A DNA stretch of 64,000 bases from Paractinoplanes ovalisporus (GCF_016834655.1 NZ_JAENHP010000004.1:620001-684000); one strand, 5' to 3'. Counted from the stretch's first letter, positions 52,577 through 61,660 are shown. The notes: generated by a model from the sequence alone, not told the origin. A program made the numbers and translations.

Positions 52577-52999
52577 ATGGCCGCGACATCGGAGGTGGAC
52601 GTGCAAGGGCTGGACAGATCGCTTCAGGAGATCGAGGACGACGACTGGGGTGATCCGCAGCCGGATGCGACTCGGCTGGTGAGCACCGTTCTGGCGCTCC
52701 GGCGGCGGGCCGTCGGCACGTTGGAGGTCGAAGACTTGCGGATTCTGCTCGGTCAGCAGGTGGGGGTCCCGGTGCTGGTGCCGCTGGCGCTCGCCCGGCT
52801 GGAAGAGGATCCGCTGGTCGAGGGGGACTTCTATCCCGGTGATCTGCTCGCCACGGTGCTGCGTTTGCCGGCCGAGCACTGGCGGAGTCACCCCGACCAG
52901 GTGGAGCGGGTGCGGCGGGTCGTCGCCGCGATATCACCCGACGACCTCGATCGGGACCTTATGAGGGACATTTCCGCGTTCCGGAGTACTACGCATTGA
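52577..52999 (+). CDS. CdiI-like immunity protein
   Basis: A 140-aa acidic cytoplasmic protein resembling the contact-dependent-inhibition immunity family that carries LEVEDLRILLGQQVGVPVLV, PLALARLEEDPL and GDFYPGDLLATVLRLP. It begins 1 bp after the toxin stop, the usual spacing of cognate immunity genes, so it probably binds and blocks the C-terminal toxin domain. Family match is from recalled pattern; the pairing is inferred from position. Confidence 0.75.
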   Translation: MAATSEVDVQGLDRSLQEIEDDDWGDPQPDATRLVSTVLALRRRAVGTLEVEDLRILLGQQVGVPVLVPLALARLEEDPLVEGDFYPGDLLATVLRLPAEHWRSHPDQVERVRRVVAAISPDDLDRDLMRDISAFRSTTH

Positions 53000-53009
53000 C
53001 GAGGCTGCT

Positions 53010-53015
53010 TAGAGT
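53010..53015 (+). promoter_or_regulatory. -10 box, leaderless start of ABC ATPase gene
   Basis: TAGAGT lies 6 nt before the GTG at 53022. Confidence 0.45.
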
Positions 53016-53021
53016 CTGCCC

Positions 53022-54008
53022 GTGACTGCCGTATTGGAGATATCCGGGCTGCAGAAGACGTATCGCAGCCGTAAAGGGGTGCGACGGGCTCTCGACGGGT
53101 TCGACATGGTCGTCGAGGCGGGGCAGGTGCACGGCTTCCTCGGGCCCAACGGCTCGGGCAAGACGACCACGCTGCGGACGCTGCTCGGGCTGATCCGGCC
53201 CAACGGCGGGCGGATGGCGATTCTCGGTCGTGAGGTTCCCGAGCACCTGTCCGAGGTCGCGGGCCATGTCGGCGCGATCGTGGAGAGCCCGCAGTTCTTC
53301 GGCAACTTCACGGCGCAGGACACGCTCGCGCTGCTGGCCGACGCGGGCGGCGTCCGCGAGGAACGCGTGGTCGCCGTGCTCGAGCTGGTCGGGTTGCGCG
53401 ACCGGGCCAAGGACCGCGTCAAGACGTACTCGCTCGGCATGAAGCAGCGTCTCGCGGTGGCGTCGGCGCTGCTCAAGGAGCCGAAGCTGCTGATTCTGGA
53501 CGAGCCGGCCAACGGTCTCGACCCGGGCGGCATCCGCGAGATGCGCACGCTGATGCGCAACCTGGCCGAGTCCGGCATGACGGTGGTGCTCTCCAGCCAC
53601 ATCCTCGGCGAGATCCAGCTCATCTGCGACTCCGTCACGATCATCTCGGGCGGCCGGCGGGTGGCCGCCGGATCGGTCGCCGACGTGCTGGCCAGCCACA
53701 CCTCGTCGGGGGTGAAGGTGCGCCTGGAACCGGGGGTCGACATGCGCGGCGCGATCGAGCTGCTGCGGGCCAACGGCGCCCAGGTGGTCGTCGAGCACGA
53801 CCACTTCACGGTCGGCAACGCCGGCAACCCGGCGCAGATCACGCGCATCCTGGCCGAGCGCGAGATCTATGTCAGCGAGCTGACCCCGATCGCGGCCGAC
53901 CTCGAGAGCGTCTTCCTCGAGCTCACCGGCACCGCGCCGGTCGACGGGCACAACCGTCAGGTGGACCAGAGCGCGGTGGCGACGCCGACCGGGGGGTGGG
54001 GACAGTGA
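53022..54008 (+). CDS. ABC transporter ATPase (DrrA/bacitracin-export type)
   Basis: A 328-aa ATPase. The order is Walker A GPNGSGKTTTL, Q-loop region AIVESPQFFGNFTAQ, signature YSLGMKQRLAVASALL, Walker B LLILDEPANGLDPGG and H-loop VVLSSHILGEIQ. The C-terminal 100 residues resemble the regulatory tail of DrrA-like exporters. It overlaps the permease gene by GTGA, so the pair forms one exporter. The substrate is unknown; antibiotic or lipid export is usual for the family. GTG at 53022 fits the -10 spacing. Confidence 0.92.
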   Translation: MTAVLEISGLQKTYRSRKGVRRALDGFDMVVEAGQVHGFLGPNGSGKTTTLRTLLGLIRPNGGRMAILGREVPEHLSEVAGHVGAIVESPQFFGNFTAQDTLALLADAGGVREERVVAVLELVGLRDRAKDRVKTYSLGMKQRLAVASALLKEPKLLILDEPANGLDPGGIREMRTLMRNLAESGMTVVLSSHILGEIQLICDSVTIISGGRRVAAGSVADVLASHTSSGVKVRLEPGVDMRGAIELLRANGAQVVVEHDHFTVGNAGNPAQITRILAEREIYVSELTPIAADLESVFLELTGTAPVDGHNRQVDQSAVATPTGGWGQ

Positions 54009-55015
54009 GCCTGGCCCGAGCCGAGGCACGGCGCCTGGTCAAGCGGCGCTTCACGAAGTTCTTCGTGGCCGGACTGCTCATCCTGCTGGTGGCCATCGCG
54101 GCCGGCATGTTCCTGACCAACGAGAAGATCGGGTCGGATCAGCGGGCCGCCGCCCAGGCCGAGGCGCAGGCGCAGTTCCAGCGCAGCTACCAGCAGTCCG
54201 TGACGGAGAAAGAGAACTGCACCGCCGCGCAGGGCACCCCGGCCGCGAGCCAGTTCCCGCCGAACTGCGACGACATCTACATCCCGACCGAGTCCGACTA
54301 CGACCCGCAGTGGTTCATGCCGGCGACTTTCGAGTTCCTCGGCGAGTTCCCCGGCATGATCACGACGCTGGCCGCCCTGCTGGCGATGGTGGCCTTCGTG
54401 GTCGGCGCGTCCTTCGTGGGCGCGGAGTGGAACAGCGGCGGCATGATGAACCTGCTGCTGTGGCGGCCCACCCGGATCCGGGTGCTGGCCACCAAGCTGA
54501 CGATCCTGCTGGCCGGCGCGGCCGTGCTGACCGTCGTGGTGTCCGCGCTCTGGACCGCGGCCTTCCTGGCCATCGCCGATCTGCGGGGCTCGACCGACGG
54601 GCTGACCTCGGGCGCGTGGCAGTCGATCGCGCTGACCGAGCTGCGCGGGCTCGCCCTGGTGCTGGTGGCCGGCGCGGCCGGTTTCTCGCTGGCCTCGCTG
54701 GGCCGGCACACCGCCATGGCGCTCGGGGTGGCCGTCGGCGTGGTCATCGTTCTGCAGTTCGGCCTGGGGGCGGTGCTGTTCATGGCCAAGGTGAAGTTCG
54801 CCGAGGCCTATCTGGCGCCGGTCTGGATGTCGGCCTGGATGGACAAGACCTACCGCATCGAGGACACCAGCGCCTGCGACTTCTCCTCGAACAACGGTTG
54901 CCAGCCGGCAATCCTCGATCTCACCTGGCAGCACGCCGGCGGCCTGCTCGCGGGCATCCTCGTGGTGACCGTCGGCGCGGCGCTGTGGGCCATCCGCCGG
55001 CGCGACATCACCTGA
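54005..55015 (+). CDS. ABC-2 type permease
   Basis: A 336-aa membrane protein with six predicted helices. The first helix (about residues 22-42) is followed by a large extracytoplasmic loop (about 43-115) rich in Gln/Ala and holding two cysteines (ENCTAA, PNCDD). The remaining five helices follow, with GAEWNSGGMMNLLLWRPTRI as the coupling-helix region. A second pair of cysteines (SACDFSS, NGCQP) lies in the last loop. It overlaps the ATPase gene and ends 14 bp before a strong terminator. Confidence 0.88.
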   Translation: MSLARAEARRLVKRRFTKFFVAGLLILLVAIAAGMFLTNEKIGSDQRAAAQAEAQAQFQRSYQQSVTEKENCTAAQGTPAASQFPPNCDDIYIPTESDYDPQWFMPATFEFLGEFPGMITTLAALLAMVAFVVGASFVGAEWNSGGMMNLLLWRPTRIRVLATKLTILLAGAAVLTVVVSALWTAAFLAIADLRGSTDGLTSGAWQSIALTELRGLALVLVAGAAGFSLASLGRHTAMALGVAVGVVIVLQFGLGAVLFMAKVKFAEAYLAPVWMSAWMDKTYRIEDTSACDFSSNNGCQPAILDLTWQHAGGLLAGILVVTVGAALWAIRRRDIT

Positions 55016-55029
55016 GCGGCCGCGCGAAG

Positions 55030-55061
55030 GAAAGGGGGGTGGCCTCGGCCACCCCCCTTTC
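55030..55061. terminator. bidirectional intrinsic terminator
   Basis: GAAAGGGGGGTGGCC (55030-55044) pairs perfectly with GGCCACCCCCCTTTC (55047-55061) around a 2-nt loop. It separates the exporter operon (+) from the small secreted-protein genes (-). Confidence 0.93.
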
Positions 55062-55075
55062 TCTTCATCGGTCGC

Positions 55076-55525
55076 TCAGTCGCTCTTGAACTTGCCGCCC
55101 TCGACCTTCATGCAGGCGTGGCCCTGCGGCGGCGGCGTCACTCCGTCACGACGGAAAATTGCGCACGCCCGGTATCCGTTGGGCCAGTTCGCATTCACGT
55201 CCCAGTTCACACCCTTGGTCCCCGATGGGTCGACGCGGGTGTTGTTGCTGTCCCATGCGTGGTTGTGATTGTCCGCCGCCCGCAGGCTTCCGTAGACGGC
55301 CCATCCGGTCAGGTTCGTGATGGACGCGTGAACCGATTCCACGAAATGCTTGTTGTGGCAGATCTTCAAAGTGACCCGGCCCTTGAAATTCGCCCACGTA
55401 TAGGCCGACGATTTCTGGTCGCACGTGGTCGCGGCGGATGCCGGCGAAGCGGCGCTCAGCGCCAGGCCGGTGGTGACAACCACGATTCCGAGGAGGGCTG
55501 AGACCTTTTTCCGTACGGTGTTGAT
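55076..55525 (-). CDS. small secreted protein, paralogue B; start codon problematic
   Basis: A predicted exported protein aligning without gaps to its upstream neighbour. A signal peptide ends near SPASA; the mature part of about 115 residues has four cysteines (TTCDQK, KICHNK, RACAIF, HACMKV) and shared blocks TWANFKG, GWAVYG and KVEGGKFKSD. No ATG, GTG or TTG lies in frame before the signal peptide. A GGGG-containing ribosome-binding site 7 nt before ATC at 55525 suggests an unusual ATC start; otherwise the gene has lost its start. From ATC it is 149 codons, the same as paralogue A counted from its own aligned ATC. The gap to paralogue A is 17 bp. Function unknown. Confidence 0.65.
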   Translation of the reverse strand: MNTVRKKVSALLGIVVVTTGLALSAASPASAATTCDQKSSAYTWANFKGRVTLKICHNKHFVESVHASITNLTGWAVYGSLRAADNHNHAWDSNNTRVDPSGTKGVNWDVNANWPNGYRACAIFRRDGVTPPPQGHACMKVEGGKFKSD

Positions 55526-55542
55526 GGTATTGCCCCTTGCTT

Positions 55543-56001
55543 TCAGTCGCTCTTGAACTTGCCGCCCTCGACCTTGATGCACGCGTGGCCCAGGGCCGGC
55601 GGCATCACGCCGTCGCGACGGAAGACCGCGCAGGCCCGGCGGCCGTTCGGCCAGTTCTGGTTGACGGTCCAGTAGTCGCCCATCTCGACGCCGGGATCGG
55701 TACGGAACTGGGTGCTGTTCCAGGCCTGGTTCTGGTTGTCGGCGATGCGCAGCGTGCCGTAGACGGCCCATCCGGTGTTGTTCTGAATGGCCGCGTGGAC
55801 GGTCTCGACGAAGTGCTTGTTGTGGCAGATCTTCAGCGTGACCGTGCCCTTGAAGTTGGCCCACGTGTAGGGCTTGATCTTCCGGTCGCAGGTGGTCGCG
55901 GCCGACGCCGGAGAAACGCCGCTGACGACGACTCCAGTCGTGAGGGTCAGGATGCTGAGCGCCGAAAAAAGTGCGCGACGTGCCGTTTTGATAACAAACA
56001 C
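55543..56001 (-). CDS. small secreted protein, paralogue A
   Basis: A 152-aa exported protein when started at GTG 56001. The signal peptide ends near SPASA and the mature domain has four cysteines (TTCDRK, KICHNK, RACAVF, HACIKV), likely two disulphides. Blocks TWANFKG, WAVYGTLRIADNQN and NWPNGRRACAVFRRDGV recur in paralogue B downstream. The family is unknown to me; size and disulphides are typical of small extracellular effectors or inhibitors. An ATC at 55992, aligned with that of paralogue B, also lies 8 nt after GGGGG, while the GTG has only a weak site. TTG at 56025 is a third option. Confidence 0.72.
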   Translation of the reverse strand: MFVIKTARRALFSALSILTLTTGVVVSGVSPASAATTCDRKIKPYTWANFKGTVTLKICHNKHFVETVHAAIQNNTGWAVYGTLRIADNQNQAWNSTQFRTDPGVEMGDYWTVNQNWPNGRRACAVFRRDGVMPPALGHACIKVEGGKFKSD

Positions 56002-56253
56002 CCCCGTGCTTGTAGCGATGATCAATGTGGCCCGACGCTAGCAAGGAAGGGGCTCGGAAAATGCCCTTGAAACGTTCTCTGTGAAATAGACGACAGAGAA
56101 TAGTGCGATGCCCGATCCGGCGCTTTTCCCGGGCGATCGGGCAAGGGCGGGCCCTCCGGGTGGCGCCGAGTCGATCATGCGGATGGGGCCGCCGGGCATC
56201 TATGCTGACGGTTCCCCTCGTACACCTGTGCTCACCCTCGATATTGGAGCGTC

Positions 56254-56595
56254 ATGCAGCCCGTCGCGGAACCGTCCGGCGAGCAGTCGACCGCTGACCA
56301 GCACATTCCGACGCCCCGCGAACAGGAGGAGGCCGCGCCGCCGGTCGAGCCGACGCCCGAGGCGGCCGGGCTGACCGAGCGTGAGCAGCAGATACTCGCG
56401 TTCGAGGCCAAGTGGTGGAAGCACGCCGGCAGCAAGGAGCAGGCCGTCCGCGACACGTTCGGCCTGTCCTCGACACGCTATTACCAGCTGCTCAACGCCC
56501 TGCTCGACAACCCGGCCGCCCTCGAGCACGACCCGGTGCTGGTCGGCCGTCTGCGGCGACTGCGCTCGACGAGAGCGCGCACGCGCCGGCGTTAG
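56254..56595 (+). CDS. DUF3263 protein
   Basis: A 113-aa protein with an acidic, Pro/Glu-rich N-terminus (about residues 1-38) and a DUF3263 domain: LTEREQQILAFEAKWWKHAG, then TFGLSSTRYYQLLNALLDNP. The domain looks like a small helix-turn-helix and ends in an Arg-rich tail, so DNA binding is plausible, but no function is established. GGAG precedes the ATG by 4 bases. Its 3' end overlaps the convergent AAA ATPase gene by 4 bp. Confidence 0.88.
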   Translation: MQPVAEPSGEQSTADQHIPTPREQEEAAPPVEPTPEAAGLTEREQQILAFEAKWWKHAGSKEQAVRDTFGLSSTRYYQLLNALLDNPAALEHDPVLVGRLRRLRSTRARTRRR

Positions 56596-58784
56596 GGCTG
56601 ATGCGTTTCCGCGTAAGCGGCGAGCCACGCGACCTGACCGGGGTCGAGTGACGCCCTCACGCGCTTGCGGGCCGTCGCCACGTTGCCGGCGGTGACGGTC
56701 GTGGCCTCCAGCGAGTCACGCATCGCGGCCAGGGCCGACTCGCGGATCAGGGCCGCGCAGTCGGCCGCCGAGAAACCCTCCAGCTCGGCGCCGAGGGCCG
56801 TCAGGTCGACCGCCTCGTCGAGCGGCACCGACTTGGACGACGCGGCCAGGATCGCGGCGCGGGCCTCGGCGTCGGGCGGCGGTACGTAGACCAGGCGCTC
56901 CAGCCGGCCGGGCCGCAGCAGCGCCGGGTCGATCAGGTCGGGCCGGTTGGTGGCGCCGATGACCACGACGTTGCGCAGGTCTTCCACGCCGTCGAGCTCG
57001 GTGAGCAGGGCCGCCACCACCCGGTCGGCCGTGCCGCCGTCGGTGCCCTGGCCGCGGGTCGGCGCCAGCGCGTCGACCTCGTCGAGGAACACCAGCGTGG
57101 GCGCGGCCTCGCGGGCCCGGCGGAACAACTCCCGGACGGCCCGCTCGCTGTCGCCCACCCACTTGCTCAGCAGCTCGGCGCCCTTGACCGAGAGCACGTT
57201 CGCCTTGCCGGTGCCGGCGATCGCCTTGACCAGGAACGTCTTGCCGCAGCCGGGCGGGCCGTAGAGCAGCACACCGCGCGGCGGCGAGACGCCGAGCCGG
57301 GCGAACGTGTCGGGATAGGTCAGCGGCCACAGCACCGACTCGGTCAGCACCTGCTTGACCTCGACCATGTCCCCCACCTCGTCGAGGGTCACCGCCGCGA
57401 CCTCGAGAGTGGACTCGGCCATCGAGGTCGGCCGGATCACGTCGAGCGCGGCCTCGAAGTCGGCCATGGCCACGGTCGGCTTCTCGACGCTGCCGTCCTT
57501 CTGGCGCAGCGCGGCCCGCACACCGGCCTCACGGGCCAGGGCGCCCAGGTCGGCGGCCACGAAGCCGGGGGTGCGTCCGGCGATCTCGTCCAGGCGTACG
57601 TCCTCGGCCAGTTGCAGGCTGCGGGTCAGCACGCTCAGCTGTTCGCGGCGCATGGCGGCGTCGGGCAGCGGCACCGCCAGCTGGGTGGCCAGCAGCTCGG
57701 GCGCGCGCAGCGACGGGTCGAGCGACTCGGGCCGGCTGGTGGTGGCGACGACCGCGACCCCGGCCCGGATCGTCTCTTCGACCACCTGGCGGAGGACCAC
57801 CGAAATGGGGCCGGGCTCGTCGCGCGGGGCCAGGGCGTCGACGTCGGAGAAGAGCAGCACGGTCGAGCCGCCGCTGCGGGCCTCGCGGGCCAGTTCACGC
57901 AGCCGGCTCGCGGCCGCGGTGTTGGTGAGCGCGGCCACCTCGGGCGCCCAGACGGCCAGCACCCGGGCCTTGACCTGGGCCGCGACCGCCCGCACGAGCG
58001 ACGACTTGCCCGAGCCGGCCGGTCCCGAGATCAGCACGCCGAGCGAGACCTCGGTGCCCAGCTTTTCGAGCACCTCTTTGTGGTTGAAGCCCAGGTCGAG
58101 CAGTTCTTCCAGCTCCTTGGCCTGCGAGCGCATGCCGGGCAGGTCGTCGATGCTGAGCGGCGGCACCTCGGGATCGGTTGCGGCGGGGGCCTGCGGCTGC
58201 GTGACCGGGCCCGGCACCGGGGACGAGACCGGGCCGTCCTGCCAGCCGACCACGGTGTCCATGGTGATGACGGCGCCGTCCGACCCGGTGACCTCGGTGA
58301 CGGTGAGCAGCGCGGTGGTCCACTGGTAGCCGAGCCGGTTGCGCAGGCTCTGGCCGACGTCGGGGGTGCCGGCCGGCAGCACCTCCTGCGGGCGCAGCGA
58401 GACGTTGTCGCCCTCACTGACCACCTTGCCGAGCAGGGCCAGCCGCAGCATCTCGGGCGAGACCAGCGCCACCACGTCGGCCGAGCCGGCCAGCGTGACC
58501 CGCCGGGCCGCGACCGCCGGCTGCCGGGCCACGGTGACCCGGCCGCCGTCGCGCAGGCCCAGGTTGCCCAGGGTGAGATCGTCGGCGTAGAGGAACTCGC
58601 GGCTCGCCCCCGGCTGCGCCTTGGCCGCGAGCGCCGACGTGGTGCGGGTGGCGCTCAGGCGTACGGGATCACCCGCGTTGATCGACAGCGCGGTCATCAC
58701 CTCGGGGTGCAGTCGCACGATGCCGCGGCGGTCGTCGAGCCCGGTCGGCCGCAGCGTCACGGTCAGCGTCAGTTCCTCAGTCAC
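56592..58784 (-). CDS. Cdc48/p97-like AAA ATPase with degenerate first ATPase domain
   Basis: A 730-aa double AAA protein. The N-terminal 170 residues form a Cdc48-type double-psi barrel region (LRPTGLDDRRGIVRLHPEVM). D1 has Walker A Lys260 (SGPAGSGKSSL), but its Walker B reads LLFSDVDALAP, with Asp314 followed by Val315 where the catalytic Glu belongs. D2 is intact: Lys515 (YGPPGCGKTFL), Asp568-Glu569 (FLDEVDALAPTRG) and sensor region VIGATNRPDLIDPALLRPGR. Such proteins unfold or remodel partners. D1 probably binds but does not hydrolyse ATP efficiently. GTG at 58784 starts the N-domain. It overlaps the DUF3263 gene by 4 bp. Confidence 0.9.
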   Translation of the reverse strand: MTEELTLTVTLRPTGLDDRRGIVRLHPEVMTALSINAGDPVRLSATRTTSALAAKAQPGASREFLYADDLTLGNLGLRDGGRVTVARQPAVAARRVTLAGSADVVALVSPEMLRLALLGKVVSEGDNVSLRPQEVLPAGTPDVGQSLRNRLGYQWTTALLTVTEVTGSDGAVITMDTVVGWQDGPVSSPVPGPVTQPQAPAATDPEVPPLSIDDLPGMRSQAKELEELLDLGFNHKEVLEKLGTEVSLGVLISGPAGSGKSSLVRAVAAQVKARVLAVWAPEVAALTNTAAASRLRELAREARSGGSTVLLFSDVDALAPRDEPGPISVVLRQVVEETIRAGVAVVATTSRPESLDPSLRAPELLATQLAVPLPDAAMRREQLSVLTRSLQLAEDVRLDEIAGRTPGFVAADLGALAREAGVRAALRQKDGSVEKPTVAMADFEAALDVIRPTSMAESTLEVAAVTLDEVGDMVEVKQVLTESVLWPLTYPDTFARLGVSPPRGVLLYGPPGCGKTFLVKAIAGTGKANVLSVKGAELLSKWVGDSERAVRELFRRAREAAPTLVFLDEVDALAPTRGQGTDGGTADRVVAALLTELDGVEDLRNVVVIGATNRPDLIDPALLRPGRLERLVYVPPPDAEARAAILAASSKSVPLDEAVDLTALGAELEGFSAADCAALIRESALAAMRDSLEATTVTAGNVATARKRVRASLDPGQVAWLAAYAETHQP

Positions 58785-58885
58785 GCGCGCAGGCCCCTGT
58801 CGATAGAGCTTCCTGATCCCATGGTCCACGCTATCGTCCGCGGGCTCCTGAGAGGTTTCACAGGCATCGCTCAGACGCCTCCGGC

Positions 58886-58891
58886 TAGCGT
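58886..58891 (+). promoter_or_regulatory. -10 box, leaderless start of gene at 58898
   Basis: TAGCGT lies 6 nt before the ATG at 58898. Confidence 0.5.
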
Positions 58892-58897
58892 TCACGC

Positions 58898-61660
58898 ATG
58901 TCTTGGACCAGCCGGCTGCCCCGGCCCACCCGGCGGCGGGTCATCGCCGCCTCGGCCGTCGTCGTGCTGTTGGCCGGCCTCGTGGGCTGGTCGGCCTGGC
59001 CCGAGCGCGCGGGCTGGACCTCGCAGGACAAGATGATCACCGTGCTCAGTGGCCCCGAGCGCAACGAGAGCGTGACCCTCGACGCCCGGCTCTACCTGCC
59101 CCGCGACCGCGACGGCAAGGTGCCCGCGGTGCTGCTCGCGCACGGCTTCGGCGGCACCAAGGAGTCGATGAGCGACGACGCCGAGTCGCTGGCCGGGCGC
59201 GGTTACGCCGTGCTCACCTACACGGCCGAGGGCTTCGGGCGCAGCGGCGGCCAGATCCACCTGAACAGCCCCGACTACGAGATCCGCGACGCGCAGGGCC
59301 TGCTCGACTGGCTCGCGGCCCGGCCCGAGATCGAGACCGACGCCGCCGGCGACCCGCGGGTGGGCGTGGTCGGCGGCTCCTACGGCGGGGCGCTGGCGTT
59401 GATGCTGGCCGGGCAGGACCCGCGGGTCGACGCGATCGTCCCGTCGATCACCTGGAACGACCTGACCAACGTCTTCCTGCCGCAGTCGGCCGACACGTCG
59501 GCCACCGGAGTCTTCAAGAAGGGCTGGGCGGGCGTCTTCTTCGGCAACGGGGGCGCGGTGCCCTCGGCCGAGACGCTGCGCGGGCCGTCCGCGCCGCCGG
59601 CCGGGGTGACCATCGACCCGGCCTGCGGGCGGTTCGCGGCCGACGTGTGCCGGGCCTATCTCGACGTCGCGACCAGCGGCGACCCCGACCAGTCGACCCT
59701 CGACCTGCTGCGACGGTCGAGCCCGGCCGCGACCGTCGGTCAGATCAAGGCGCCCACGCTGCTCATCCAGGGCGCGGTCGACACACTCTTCCCGCTCAGC
59801 GAGGCCGACGCCAACGCGCGCTCGATCGCCGCGACCGGCACCACGGTGCGGGTCGCCTGGTTCACCGGCGGCCACGACGGTGGCGTGGGCCCGCAGACGG
59901 ATCAGGACAGGGTGAAGTTCCTGACCGCGCAGTGGCTCGACCACTACGTGAAGGGCGAGGGCGAGGCGCCGTCCGACAGCTTCACCTACTCGCGCGTGGC
60001 CGGGTTCAGCGCGCTCGACCGGGGGCTCGTGACGAACGGGTACTCCGACGACGCGTACCCGGGCCTGGGCGGAACCGGAAGCACCACCGTGACCCTGCAA
60101 GGCCCGGCGCAGCCGATCGCCAACCCGCCGAACGGCAACCCGGGCACGCTCTCGTCACTGCCCGGCACCGGCGGCCGCCTCAGCGAACTGCTTTCCGGGG
60201 TCGCCGCCGACATCCCCGGGCAGCATGCGACGTTCGAGTCGGAACCGGTGACCAAGGCGATCGACGTGGTCGGGTCGCCCACCGTGCAGCTGCGGGCCGC
60301 CTCGCCGACCGGGGAGGCCACCCTCTTCGTCAAGCTCTACGACGTCGACCAGTCGGGCGCCGAGACGCTGAGCGCGGGCCTGGTCGCCCCGGTGCGGCTG
60401 ACCGGTCTGCCCGCCTCGCTGGAGGAGTCGGAGGTGCGGACGGTCCGGCTGCCGGCCATCGTGCGCCAGATCGACGCCGGGCACACCGTACGGGTCGTGG
60501 TCGCCACCACCGACCAGGCGTTCCTCTCACCGGTCGAGCCGGCCACCTACACGGTCCAGGCCGGCGCGCAGATGACGCTGCCGACCGTGGTGGGCGAGCC
60601 GATCGCCAACCCGCAGACGATCTGGCGGTACGTGCTGGGCGCCCTGATCGTGGTGCTCGCGGTGGGGCTGGCCGTGCTGCTGCTCGTACGGCGGCGCCGG
60701 CTCCGGCGGCAGCACACGCCGACCGACCCCGAGCACGCCGGTACGCCTCTGGTGGTCAAGGGGCTGCGGAAGGCGTACGGGGACGGGTTTGTCGCCGTCG
60801 AAGAGATCAGCTTCACCGTGCAGCGCGGGCAGGTGGTCGGTCTTCTCGGTCCCAACGGCGCCGGCAAGACCACGACGCTGCGGGTGCTGATGGGCCTGAC
60901 CATGCCGACCGCGGGCGAGGCCCTGGTGTTCGGCCACAAGCTGGTGCCCGGCTCGCCGGTGCTGTCGCGGGTCGGTGCGCTGGTCGAGGGCCCGGGCTTC
61001 CTGCCCCACCTGACCGGGCTCGAGAACCTGCGGGCGTACTGGAAGGCCACCGGCCGCCCGTGGGAGGACGCCCGCTTCGACGAGGCGCTCGAGATCGCCG
61101 GCCTGGGTGACTCGGTGCACCGCCGCACAAAGAAGTACAGCCACGGCATGCGGCAGCGGCTCGCCATCGCCCAGGCCATGCTCGGCCTGCCCGAACTGCT
61201 GGTGCTCGACGAGCCGACCGACGGACTCGACCCGCCGCAGATCGCCGAGATGCGCCGCGTGCTCAAGCGCTACGCCACCGACGGCCGGGCCGTGCTGGTC
61301 TCCAGCCACCTGCTGGCAGAGGTGGAGCAGACCTGCACGCACGCGGTCGTGGTCAACAAGGGGCGGATCGTCGCGTCCGGCCCGGTCGAGGAGATCGTCG
61401 GCGAGTCCCCGTCGGTGCAGATCGAGGTGTCCGACGTGCCGGCCGCCGAGCGGGTGCTGGGCGAGCTGGGTGTGCGTTCGGTGCTGCCCGACGGGCCGTC
61501 CGGGCTGATCGTCGACATGAACGGCACGCCCCGCTCCGAGGTGGTGGCGTCGCTGGTGCGGGCGGGGGTCGCGGTCGACCGGGTGGTGCCGCGCCGTCGC
61601 CTGGAAGACGCCTTCCTGGCCCTGGTCGGGGAGAACTCGCGGGGGAGTGGAGACCGATGA
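58898..61660 (+). CDS. extracytoplasmic alpha/beta hydrolase fused to ABC ATPase
   Basis: A 920-aa fusion. A first transmembrane helix (about residues 13-33) is followed by an S15/CocE-like alpha/beta hydrolase with triad Ser161 (VVGGSYGGALAL), Asp295 (QGAVDTLFP) and His326 (FTGGHDGG). A jelly-roll domain of the PepX C-terminal type (about 400-570) follows. A second helix (about 576-598) and the basic stretch RRRRLRRQ lead to a complete ABC ATPase: Lys657 in GPNGAGKTTTL, signature YSHGMRQRLAIAQAML, Walker B LLVLDEPTDGLDPP. The hydrolase should face outward and the ATPase inward. It overlaps its permease gene by ATGA, so hydrolysis and export are probably linked. Substrate unknown. Confidence 0.9.
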   Translation: MSWTSRLPRPTRRRVIAASAVVVLLAGLVGWSAWPERAGWTSQDKMITVLSGPERNESVTLDARLYLPRDRDGKVPAVLLAHGFGGTKESMSDDAESLAGRGYAVLTYTAEGFGRSGGQIHLNSPDYEIRDAQGLLDWLAARPEIETDAAGDPRVGVVGGSYGGALALMLAGQDPRVDAIVPSITWNDLTNVFLPQSADTSATGVFKKGWAGVFFGNGGAVPSAETLRGPSAPPAGVTIDPACGRFAADVCRAYLDVATSGDPDQSTLDLLRRSSPAATVGQIKAPTLLIQGAVDTLFPLSEADANARSIAATGTTVRVAWFTGGHDGGVGPQTDQDRVKFLTAQWLDHYVKGEGEAPSDSFTYSRVAGFSALDRGLVTNGYSDDAYPGLGGTGSTTVTLQGPAQPIANPPNGNPGTLSSLPGTGGRLSELLSGVAADIPGQHATFESEPVTKAIDVVGSPTVQLRAASPTGEATLFVKLYDVDQSGAETLSAGLVAPVRLTGLPASLEESEVRTVRLPAIVRQIDAGHTVRVVVATTDQAFLSPVEPATYTVQAGAQMTLPTVVGEPIANPQTIWRYVLGALIVVLAVGLAVLLLVRRRRLRRQHTPTDPEHAGTPLVVKGLRKAYGDGFVAVEEISFTVQRGQVVGLLGPNGAGKTTTLRVLMGLTMPTAGEALVFGHKLVPGSPVLSRVGALVEGPGFLPHLTGLENLRAYWKATGRPWEDARFDEALEIAGLGDSVHRRTKKYSHGMRQRLAIAQAMLGLPELLVLDEPTDGLDPPQIAEMRRVLKRYATDGRAVLVSSHLLAEVEQTCTHAVVVNKGRIVASGPVEEIVGESPSVQIEVSDVPAAERVLGELGVRSVLPDGPSGLIVDMNGTPRSEVVASLVRAGVAVDRVVPRRRLEDAFLALVGENSRGSGDR

